The notes below the pieces were generated by a model that worked only from the letters and a program-made list of their open reading frames with translations, made no database searches and was not told where the DNA came from. From positions 248,001 through 312,000 of the forward strand of contig JACPIT010000006.1 in NCBI GenBank assembly GCA_016187945.1: a stretch of DNA of 64,000 nucleotides, in the 5' to 3' direction. How positions within the stretch are numbered: the stretch's first letter is position 1; the number at the start of each line of letters is the position of its first letter. The position numbers and the translations under genes are program-made. Of this stretch, positions 28,854 through 36,213 are shown piece after piece. This DNA is from Opitutia bacterium. GTDB taxonomy: Bacteria > Verrucomicrobiota > Verrucomicrobiia > Opitutales > Opitutaceae.

Positions 28854-29792
28854 TCAGGCGCGGAGCGTGCCGGCGGCTTTTTCGGCGAGGAACGAGGCGT
28901 AGGTTTTCGCCACACCTTCGCGCAGACCGATGCGGGCCTTCCAGCCGAGCGCAGTCAGGCGCGAGACGTCCATCAGCTTGCGCGGCGTGCCGTCGGGTTT
29001 CGAGGCATCCCAGACGATGCGACCGCCGAAGCCGGTGACTGCGGCGACGATTTCTGTCAGTTCCTTGATCGTCACGTCCGTGCCGGTGCCGACGTTGAGC
29101 CAGTCGGGCGGGTTGTCGTGGCGGAGGAGAAACGCGCAGGCGTCGGCGAGATCGTCGACGTGGAGGAACTCGCGGCGCGGCGAGCCGGTGCCCCAGGCGA
29201 CGACTTCGGCGCGGCCGGCTTCCTTCGCCTCGTGAAATTTTCGGATGAGCGCGGGCAGCACGTGCGAGTTCTGCAGGTGGTAGTTGTCCGCGGGGCCGTA
29301 AAGGTTGGTCGGCATCGCCGAGTGGTAGAGCACGCCGTATTGCTTGCGGTAGAATTGCGCGAGCTTCAGGCCGGCGATCTTGGCGATGGCGTAGGCCTCG
29401 TTGGTCGGCTCGAGCGGACTGGTGAGCAGGCAATCCTCGGGCATCGGCTGCGGCGCGAGCTTCGGGTAGATGCACGAGCTGCCGAGGAAGAGCACACGCT
29501 GCACGCCGGCGGCGTATGCCCCGTGGATGCAATTGGCGGCGATGGCGAGGTTCTCGTAGAGGAACTCGGCCGGATAAGTGTTGTTCGCGTGGATGCCGCC
29601 GACTTTCGCGGCGGCGACGATGGCGACGTCGGGTTTCTCGGCGGCGTAGAAGGCGGCGACGGCGGCCTGATTCGTGAGATCGAGTCCCTCCCGGCGCGAG
29701 CGGAGCACGAGCGAGATGCCGGGCTCCGCCTGAAAGCGGCGCACGAGCGCGGCGCCGACCATGCCTTGGTGACCTGCGATGAAGAGCTTCAT
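28854..29792 (-). CDS. fcl: GDP-L-fucose synthase
   Basis: NADPH-dependent epimerase-reductase that turns GDP-4-keto-6-deoxy-mannose into GDP-L-fucose for surface polysaccharide. 312 residues, the usual length. Extended SDR fold: N-terminal GHQGMVG nucleotide loop, [20 protein letters not shown] (family signature), [10 protein letters not shown] with the catalytic serine, [11 protein letters not shown] with the catalytic Tyr and Lys, and [20 protein letters not shown]. It follows gmd, which makes its substrate, on the same strand; a palindrome separates them (103-bp gap). Confidence 0.96.
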   Translation of the reverse strand: MKLFIAGHQGMVGAALVRRFQAEPGISLVLRSRREGLDLTNQAAVAAFYAAEKPDVAIVAAAKVGGIHANNTYPAEFLYENLAIAANCIHGAYAAGVQRVLFLGSSCIYPKLAPQPMPEDCLLTSPLEPTNEAYAIAKIAGLKLAQFYRKQYGVLYHSAMPTNLYGPADNYHLQNSHVLPALIRKFHEAKEAGRAEVVAWGTGSPRREFLHVDDLADACAFLLRHDNPPDWLNVGTGTDVTIKELTEIVAAVTGFGGRIVWDASKPDGTPRKLMDVSRLTALGWKARIGLREGVAKTYASFLAEKAAGTLRA

Positions 29793-29808
29793 TTCAGAGA
29801 CGGAATTG

Positions 29809-29886
29809 GCCCACGAAACACACGAAACGACACGAAAGCCAATTCAGGCTCGGACGTTTTCGTGTCCATTCGTGTGTTTCGCGGGC
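29809..29886. repeat. Palindromic element, family J (CCCACGAAACACACGAAAC)
   Basis: The left arm CCCACGAAACACACGAAACG faces CGTGTGTTTCGCGGGC at the right, with GACACGAAAG and TTTCGTGTCC as inner arms. A related GCCCGCGAATTCACG / CGTGATTCGCGGGC element lies at 9081-9222. It lies between gmd and fcl. Confidence 0.75.
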
Positions 29887-29895
29887 AGAGATTCT

Positions 29896-30930
29896 TCAGG
29901 CGAACGGCGCTTTCGAGGGTTCGGGGAGCGCAGCGATCTGCGCCTCGCGCTTGGCGAGTTCGAGGTCGGCCTCGGTCATGATTTTCACCAGTTCCTTGAA
30001 GCGGACCTTGGGTTCCCAACCGAGCTGCTGTTTGGCTTTGGCGGGATTGCCGATGAGCAGATCGACCTCGGCGGGGCGCTCGTAGCGCGCGTCGTATTTG
30101 ACGTATTTCTCCCAGTCGAGGTTCAGCAGGCCGAAGGTTTCCTGGATGAACTCCTTGACCGTGTGCGTCTCGTTCGTGGCGACCACGTAGTCGTCGGGCT
30201 GGTCCTGCTGGAGCATCACCCACATCATCTCGACGTATTCCTTCGCGTAACCCCAGTCGCGTTTCGCGTCGAGGTTGCCCATGAAGAGCGATTCCTGGAG
30301 GCCGAGTTTGATGCGCGTGGCGGCGCGGGTGATCTTGCGCGTGACGAACGTCTCGCCGCGGCGCGGGCTCTCGTGGTTGAAGAGGATGCCGGACGACGCG
30401 TGGAGGTTGTAGCTCTCGCGGTAGTTCACGGTCAGCCAGTGCGCATACATCTTGGCGCAACCGTAGGGCGAGCGCGGCCAGAAGGGCGTTTTCTCCGTCT
30501 GCGGGACTTCCTGCACCTTGCCGAACATCTCCGAGGACGACGCCTGGTAGTAGCGGCATTTTTTCACGAGGCCGGCCTCGCGGATCGCTTCGAGGATGCG
30601 CACCGCGCCGACGCCCACGACGTCGCCGGTATATTCCGGGATGTCGAACGACACGCGCACGTGCGACTGCGCGCCGAGGTTGTAGATCTCGTCCGGCTGG
30701 AGTTCGTAGAGGAGCTTCACCATCTGCACGGAGTCGGCGAGGTCACCGTAGTGCAGGAACAGCTTCACGCCGTTCACGTGCGGGTCGCGGTAAAGGTGAT
30801 CGATCCGGCTCGTGTTGAAGGTCGAGGCGCGGCGGATGATGCCGTGGACTTCGTAGCCTTTGGCGAGGAGCAACTCGGCCAAATAAGAGCCGTCCTGGCC
30901 AGTGATGCCGGTGATCAGAGCTTTCTTCAT
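29896..30930 (-). CDS. gmd: GDP-mannose 4,6-dehydratase
   Basis: Converts GDP-D-mannose to GDP-4-keto-6-deoxy-mannose, the first step toward GDP-L-fucose. 344 residues, family length. [21 protein letters not shown] carries the NADP-binding glycine motif; [43 protein letters not shown] (catalytic Ser/Glu) and [12 protein letters not shown] (catalytic Tyr-x3-Lys) are all present, as is [17 protein letters not shown]. Next gene on the strand is fcl, so the pair forms a complete pathway from GDP-mannose. Confidence 0.97.
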   Translation of the reverse strand: MKKALITGITGQDGSYLAELLLAKGYEVHGIIRRASTFNTSRIDHLYRDPHVNGVKLFLHYGDLADSVQMVKLLYELQPDEIYNLGAQSHVRVSFDIPEYTGDVVGVGAVRILEAIREAGLVKKCRYYQASSSEMFGKVQEVPQTEKTPFWPRSPYGCAKMYAHWLTVNYRESYNLHASSGILFNHESPRRGETFVTRKITRAATRIKLGLQESLFMGNLDAKRDWGYAKEYVEMMWVMLQQDQPDDYVVATNETHTVKEFIQETFGLLNLDWEKYVKYDARYERPAEVDLLIGNPAKAKQQLGWEPKVRFKELVKIMTEADLELAKREAQIAALPEPSKAPFA

Positions 30931-31021
30931 GGAGCGCTCATTGAGGGCGGCGCTCCGGAGATTGGCCAGCCCGTTTTCTCAAGAGGGGGACCGCGGGGCG
31001 TCGTGCGAGCGCGAGGAGCCG

Positions 31022-31528
31022 CTAGAGCGGCGGCCGCGTGAACACGTAACCGCGCGCGCTCGCCCGGGTGTGGCACTCGAAACACTGCTTCGGCGCCGCG
31101 CCCGGCGCGACATTGCGCGCGGTGATGCTGTCGCCGGCGAATTGGTCGAAACCCCAGCCGCCCGTCGCGGCGAAACGCGCGTCGCGCACCATCACGTCGA
31201 GCCGCAGGCGCGCGCCCTCCTCGAAGCCGCCGGGATATTTTTCCTTTAGCGAAAACCAGTCGGCCACGAACACCGCACCTTCGGGAAACGCGCCCGTGCG
31301 GAGGCCTTCGAGCGCGAGATCGTTCGCGTAGAGGTGGTGAATCGTGCCGTGCGGGGTCGTGGCGCGATTCTTGTCGGTGGCCTCGTTCACGACGCTGCCG
31401 ACGTGACGCCACGCGCGATAGCCGTCGGGATACGGCACGAGCGGCCGGTCGCCCGTCGCCGGTTGCGCCAGTGCGAGCAGCGCCCCGAGCGCGAGCGCGG
31501 CGGCAACGATCAGAAAGGTTTTGGACAT
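31022..31528 (-). CDS. Cytochrome P460 family protein
   Basis: 168 residues from the ATG at 31528 (MSKTFLIVAAALALGALLAL, signal peptide or anchor). The body matches cytochrome P460: YPDGYRAWRHVGSVVNEATDKN near the N-terminus, HHLYANDLALEGLRTGAFPEGAVFVADWF in the middle, and the haem motif CFECH (in KQCFECHTRASARGYVFT) at the C-terminus. P460 proteins are periplasmic and some oxidise hydroxylamine; others of the family are only electron carriers or of unknown role. I cannot confirm the lysine-haem crosslink from sequence alone. It lies 91 bp upstream of gmd's start in the minus-strand order and has no obvious link to it. Confidence 0.85.
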   Translation of the reverse strand: MSKTFLIVAAALALGALLALAQPATGDRPLVPYPDGYRAWRHVGSVVNEATDKNRATTPHGTIHHLYANDLALEGLRTGAFPEGAVFVADWFSLKEKYPGGFEEGARLRLDVMVRDARFAATGGWGFDQFAGDSITARNVAPGAAPKQCFECHTRASARGYVFTRPPL

Positions 31529-31677
31529 GCGTCCGATGCAGCGCGCGACGCCGCGCCGCACAAACCGGATGCGAGGACCGTCCGGATCGGCGCGACGAGC
31601 GCGAGCGCCTGCACCCCGGCAGCAGCGTCGACTGCGCCTCTCCCGAGCTGTCCGACCGCCGCGGGGCGGACGCTGCC

Positions 31678-32322
31678 CTATTCGCGCAGCAAGCGGTGCT
31701 CGACCACGTAGCGCAGCAGGTCCGCCGTCGTGCGCAGGCCGAGTTTTTCCATGATCCGCGTGCGATAAGTGCCGACGGACGTCACGCTGACGCCCAAGCC
31801 CGCCGCGATCTCCTTGTTCGAGCGACCGCGACCCAACTCGATCAACACCTCCAGCTCGCGTCGCGAGAGCGCCGCCGCTTCGCCGTGCCGTTCGCGCGCA
31901 CGCTTCGCCAGCAACTCACGCAGCCGCACGCTCCGGTAGCCTTCGCCCGCGAGCGTCTCGGCCACGGCCGCACCGATCGTCGCGCGATCCGCCGTCTTGC
32001 AAAGATAGCCGCTCGCACCCGCCTCGATCGCCGCCACGCCCATTTTCGCCTCGGGAAACATCGAGAACACCAGAATCGGCAACGCCGGGCGCAGCTCGCG
32101 CACGTGCCGCAACGTCTCCAGCTCCGTCCCGCCGGGCAAACCCAGGTCCAGCACGACGAGGCTCCACTCGCGCCGCATCACCGCCGCGATCGTGTCCGCG
32201 GCCGTGCCCACGCACTCGAACTGCGCCCGCGGCACCCGCCGCCGGATCGCGGACGGCAGCGCGTCGCGGATCAACCCGTGATCGTCCGCCAGCAGGATCC
32301 GTGGCAAAAGAGTTTCCGACAT
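31678..32322 (-). CDS. NarL/LuxR-type response regulator
   Basis: 214 residues starting MSETLLPRILLADDHG (an ATG 14 bp further upstream, at 32336, is possible). Receiver domain with D13-D14, phosphoacceptor D59 (VVLDLGLPGG) and K109 (GYLCKTAD); LuxR-type helix-turn-helix at about residues 150-205 (LSRRELEVLIELGRGRSNKEIAAGLGVSVTSVGTYRTRIMEKLG). It should be a transcription factor activated by the divergent TPR histidine kinase; the two starts are 79 bp apart, so they probably share a regulatory region. Confidence 0.92.
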   Translation of the reverse strand: MSETLLPRILLADDHGLIRDALPSAIRRRVPRAQFECVGTAADTIAAVMRREWSLVVLDLGLPGGTELETLRHVRELRPALPILVFSMFPEAKMGVAAIEAGASGYLCKTADRATIGAAVAETLAGEGYRSVRLRELLAKRARERHGEAAALSRRELEVLIELGRGRSNKEIAAGLGVSVTSVGTYRTRIMEKLGLRTTADLLRYVVEHRLLRE

Positions 32323-32401
32323 CGACTCGCCTACCATCCCCACCGAAAGTGCCCGTCTCAACGCAATTTTGTCCCGCCCGAGTGTCATCCCCGCGCCCCC
32401 G

Positions 32402-34495
32402 ATGATTCCCGTCGATTCCCCTCGTCGCCTGCGCCTCGCGTTCGCCAGCCTCGCGCTCGCCGTCGCGTGCAGCACCGCATCCGCCCAGTCCCCGGGGCCG
32501 GCCAATCCGGTCGCCGATTCCCCCAGCGCCCGCATCGACGCACTCATTCGACAAGCGCGCGCCCTCGACGCCACCGAGCCCGCCCGAGCCATCCCACTCG
32601 CCCGCGAAGCCCTCGCGCTCGCCCAAAACACCCACACGCGCCTCGACGAGCTCCGCGCGCTCGCCCAGCTCAGCGAATCGCTCCGCCGCAACAGCAACTA
32701 CGACGAAGCCCGCCGCGTCACCGACACCGGCCTCGCCCTGCCCGTAGGCAACTCCGCCGCCGAGCGTCTCGCGCGCGCCGCGCTCGTCTACGAGTCCGGT
32801 CAAATCTACTGGAACCGCGGCGACTACACCGCGGCGGAACCCTGCTACCTCGAGGCGCAGCGCACCGCCGAAGAACTCCACGACACCTCGCTGTCCATCC
32901 GCGTGCTGAACAGCCGCGGCATCGTCGCGCGTCATCAGAAACTTTTCGACCAATCCGAGCAGCACCATCGCGCCGCCCTCGCGCTCGCCGAACAGAACAA
33001 CGAAGCCGATCTCCGCCTCCAGATCCGCAACAACCTCGCGATCCTCCTCTACGATCAGCACCGCTTCGACGAGGCCCGCCCGCTCCTCGAGGAAAACCTC
33101 CGCGCGCACACCGCGAGCAACAACCGCCGCAGCATGGCCAACGCGTTCATCAACCTCGGTTCGCTCGAAAACACCGCCGCCAATCCCGCCGCCGCCCTCC
33201 CCTATTTCGAAAAAGCCCTCGCGCTCCGCCTCGAGCTCGGCGTGCCGCGCCATATCGCCTCCGCCCGTCTTTCCGTCGCCCTCACTCTCGCTCGCCTCGG
33301 TCGCGCCGACGAAGCGCTCGCGCAGCTCCGGCTCGCCGCCCCGATCGCGGAGAAAATGGGCAGCCACGAACTCTTCGGCAACCTCTACTCCGCCTTCAGC
33401 GAAGCCCACGCCGCGCACGGCGACTTCCGCGAGGCGCTCGACTACCAACGCCGCGCCGACAAAGAAAACGACATCGTCGCCGGCGAGAAAACCGCCACCA
33501 CCATCGCCGAACTCCGCGAACGCTTCGACGCCGAAAAACGCTCGCGCCTGATCGCCGAACTGCACGCCGCCCAGCAGAAGAAGGACGCCGAACTCGTCGC
33601 CAAGGAAACCGAACTCCGCCGCACCCGCGCCGAGCGCATCGGCCTCGCCAGCCTCCTCATCCTCGGCCTCACGACCGCCATCGCCATCATCAGCCGCCAG
33701 CGCGCCGTCGCTCGCGCCGAACGCCGCATCCACGAGGAAACCCGCCGCGCCCGCGACGCCGCCGAGCAGGCCACCGCGCTCAAATCCAAGCTGCTCGACC
33801 TCGCCTCGCACGACCTCAAGGCCCCGCTCGTCGGCACGATGATGACCGCCGAGACGATCGCCGAGGAAAGCGCCGACCGCCCCGCCATCGCCGAGCGCGC
33901 CCAGGCGCTGCACGCCGAGAGCCAGCGCATGCTCGGGCTCGTGCAAGACCTGCTCGACAGCTCCGCCGCCGAGTCCGGCCGCCTGGAACTCGACCGCGCC
34001 CCGCTCGACCTCGCCGCGCTCGCCGCCGACGTCGCCGCCGCCTTCGCCGACCGCGCCGCGCGGAAAAACCAGCGCATCGAAGTCGTCGCCGCGGCGGGCG
34101 ACGCTCCGGCATTGATCGACGGCGACGCCGCGCGCCTGCGGCAAGTCGTCGAAAACCTCCTCAGCAACGCCCTGAAATTCTCTCCCGCCGGCACCACGAC
34201 GCACCTCACCGTGTGCCGTGGCGCGAACGGCGTCGTTCGCCTCGAAGTGCGCGACGAAGGCCCCGGCCTCACCCCCGAGGACCGCGCCGGCCTTTTCCTG
34301 CGTTTCCGCCGTCTCAGCGCCGCGCCCACCGGCGGCGAATCCTCCACCGGCCTCGGCCTCGCCCTCGCGCGCGACCTCGTTGTCGCCCACGGCGGCAAGC
34401 TGGACGTCGAGTCCACGCCCGGGCACGGCGCGACGTTCTCCGCGGAGTTCCCGGCCGCAGCACAGTGCTCGAGCTTTCACTCCAAAGCGCCGTAG
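32402..34495 (+). CDS. TPR-containing sensor histidine kinase
   Basis: 697 residues from the ATG at 32402, giving a signal peptide (LRLAFASLALAVACSTASAQ). The periplasmic part (about 40-355) is a series of TPR-like helical repeats (e.g. AALVYESGQIYWNRGDYTAAEPCYLEAQ, NAFINLGSLENTAANPAAALPYFEKALAL). A coiled coil and one membrane helix follow (about 413-431), then HisKA with H470 in LASHDLKAPL and the ATPase domain (ENLLSNALKFSP, VRDEGPGL, STGLGLAL, HGGKLDVESTPGHGATF). The partner is the divergent LuxR-type regulator. The signal is unknown; TPR sensors often detect peptides or proteins. The end runs into a palindrome-dense region. Confidence 0.9.
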   Translation: MIPVDSPRRLRLAFASLALAVACSTASAQSPGPANPVADSPSARIDALIRQARALDATEPARAIPLAREALALAQNTHTRLDELRALAQLSESLRRNSNYDEARRVTDTGLALPVGNSAAERLARAALVYESGQIYWNRGDYTAAEPCYLEAQRTAEELHDTSLSIRVLNSRGIVARHQKLFDQSEQHHRAALALAEQNNEADLRLQIRNNLAILLYDQHRFDEARPLLEENLRAHTASNNRRSMANAFINLGSLENTAANPAAALPYFEKALALRLELGVPRHIASARLSVALTLARLGRADEALAQLRLAAPIAEKMGSHELFGNLYSAFSEAHAAHGDFREALDYQRRADKENDIVAGEKTATTIAELRERFDAEKRSRLIAELHAAQQKKDAELVAKETELRRTRAERIGLASLLILGLTTAIAIISRQRAVARAERRIHEETRRARDAAEQATALKSKLLDLASHDLKAPLVGTMMTAETIAEESADRPAIAERAQALHAESQRMLGLVQDLLDSSAAESGRLELDRAPLDLAALAADVAAAFADRAARKNQRIEVVAAAGDAPALIDGDAARLRQVVENLLSNALKFSPAGTTTHLTVCRGANGVVRLEVRDEGPGLTPEDRAGLFLRFRRLSAAPTGGESSTGLGLALARDLVVAHGGKLDVESTPGHGATFSAEFPAAAQCSSFHSKAP

Positions 34496-34985
34496 CCCTT
34501 CGGCGTAGGTCCGGTCTCCGACCGGACGCGTTGGACGTCCGCGAGCCATTTGGCCAGTCAGAGACTGGCCCCACGTTGCGTCCATCGCGCTCTCTTGTGA
34601 ATCGCCGACACGCTGTGCCGACATTTCGCGCGGTAGCGCGGGTGGGCGCCGCTGTCCCCAGCGGCGCCTTCAGCGTGCGCTGCCCTTGACGACATTCGCG
34701 TCGTCGCCAGGGACGGCGACGACCACCTCGGAGTCGCTCGCGAAAATTGTGGCCTGAGCCGCGAAGCGACCCTGTAGGGCGCGGTCTTGCTGCGCCCCTA
34801 AAAGAACAAAACCCCGGCCGCGCGAACGCGAACCGGAGCGGTGTGAGAGGCGAGCCAGTTGAGGCTTACGGCAAAAAGTGACGAAGCGCGCGGTAGGGCG
34901 GGTGCGCCTGGCGCACCCGCCTTGGCGCCTGGGCCCGCCGAAACCTATTCGCAGCGCGCCCAGCGGTCGCGCCCTACCTGTGATG
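34496..34985. repeat. Gene-free region packed with palindromes
   Basis: No gene is visible in the 526 bp between the TPR kinase and the PEP-CTERM gene. From left to right: a GTAGGTCCGGTCTCCGACCGG unit and its partner TGGCCAGTCAGAGACTGGCC (34505-34574, a divergent family B copy); GGCGCCGCT/AGCGGCGCC hairpin (about 34646-34670); GTAGGGCGCGG...GCGCCCC (about 34773-34797); GCGGGTGCGCC/GGCGCACCCGC and a distal CGCCCTACCT arm (about 34890-34977). These may be several separate insertions; none looks like a simple terminator. Confidence 0.75.
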
Positions 34986-35021
34986 CCGCCGTCGTCACTT
35001 CTTCAGGAAATTCTCAATGAG

Positions 35022-35843
35022 TCAGGCCTTCGCGGCCACCGTGCGACGGCGGCGGATGACGCCGACCGCACCGAGCGCCAACGCGCCGAAAATCGCCGCG
35101 TAGGTCGACGGCTCGGGGACGGCGGCGTAAGTGTAGACCTGGATTTCCGATAGACCCATGCGACCGCCAAATGCCGTGCTGCCGGTGAGGTCGTTGAGGA
35201 AAATATAGCGTGCCGTGATCGCCGAGCCGCTCAGGCTTTGAGCGCCGCCGCTGTAGTCGCTCAGGTAGCTCGGGGTCGTGCCCGCGCCAAACGTGTAGGT
35301 TTCGCCGACGTAGCCGGCAGCGTGGCTCGCCTCCGCCAGCGCGGTGTTGTTGGTGAGCTGAGTGAACTTCGCCAAGTCGGCCACTTGGATTTGCCCGCTC
35401 CCCGTCGTGATCGCGCTGCTGTCCGTCGAGTAGTAGAAGTCGAACGAGGTCGGCGAGAGATTCCCGAACACGCCGGCGTCATTGAAGGCCCAGATTTGCA
35501 TCGTGCCCACTTGGTAGGATGCACCGAGATCGATGAGCAGGCCGCCAGTCTGTTGGGTGAGATTGCTGGCGATGTTGTTGTCGCCGACCGCATGCACGTA
35601 ATACGTGTCCGTCGTGACGCCGGAGCCGTCCACCATGCGCGCCTCCGGGCGTCCGCCTTCCGGCGACGGCGAACCGCTGCCACCGACGTTGGTCCAACTG
35701 ATCGTGGTGTCGCTCTGCGTGATCGTAATCTGCGTCTGCGCGGACGCGGAGACCGAGAGCGCTGCGAGAGCAAGCGCCGCCAGCAAACCGCGGGGCGCGC
35801 GTGTGGTGAAAACAGAGAGGAATGCGTCGAATGTGTCCTTCAT
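35022..35843 (-). CDS. PEP-CTERM surface protein with F5/8C-like domain
   Basis: 273 residues from the ATG at 35843; the longer frame to 35957 lacks a signal at its start. N-terminal signal peptide (GLLAALALAALSVSASAQTQ). The body (about 40-235) resembles a discoidin/F5-8C jelly roll: RMVDGSGVTTDTYYVH, GGLLIDLGASYQVGTMQIWAFND, ITARYIFLNDL and GLSEIQVYTYA. The C-terminus is a complete PEP-CTERM sorting signal: VPEPSTYAAIFGALALGAVG, then an RRRR cluster. Such proteins are exported, processed by an exosortase and presented in the exopolysaccharide matrix. No exosortase is in the window. Confidence 0.88.
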   Translation of the reverse strand: MKDTFDAFLSVFTTRAPRGLLAALALAALSVSASAQTQITITQSDTTISWTNVGGSGSPSPEGGRPEARMVDGSGVTTDTYYVHAVGDNNIASNLTQQTGGLLIDLGASYQVGTMQIWAFNDAGVFGNLSPTSFDFYYSTDSSAITTGSGQIQVADLAKFTQLTNNTALAEASHAAGYVGETYTFGAGTTPSYLSDYSGGAQSLSGSAITARYIFLNDLTGSTAFGGRMGLSEIQVYTYAAVPEPSTYAAIFGALALGAVGVIRRRRTVAAKA

Positions 35844-36088
35844 CGTAGAGGGCAGGTCGTCTGACAGGTGTGCGGGTGTATCGCGGCCGCGAGGCTGCGG
35901 TGAACACCCCAGAATACCATCGCCTCGCCCTCCCTTCCTGTCGTTTTCTAACGACAACTATGGAGATCTTGTCCGGAATCGCGCATCAGCCGCGATCAGG
36001 TCTGCAAGCGTCGCGGCGGCGACGACCAAGGAACAGCAGCGCCAAGCGAGAAGTCGGCCCACCCTCAACCGAAGCGATGCCGTCGGAG

Positions 36089-36161
36089 GTGGAGCGCGTT
36101 GACCTCAACGCGCTTCTTGCGAACGAAAATCGAGCAGCGCGTTGGGGTCAACGCGCTCCAC
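36089..36161. repeat. Palindromic element, family C (intergenic copy)
   Basis: GTGGAGCGCGTTGACCTCAA on the left and TTGGGGTCAACGCGCTCCAC on the right. Same arms as the element inside dnaE2 at 12638-12719, with an unrelated centre. It sits between the PEP-CTERM gene and valS, a 370-bp gap (35844-36213) in which I see nothing else. Confidence 0.85.
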
Positions 36162-36213
36162 CTAGCCGATGGTCGCTTTGCCTCCGATGAGCACGTCGAT
36201 GCATAATTACGGC

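Noticed and set aside
31471-34689. 1072-codon frame overlapping the regulator and TPR kinase genes
   Set aside because: Runs across two real genes on opposite strands and is mostly arginine and proline, typical of a GC-rich shadow frame.
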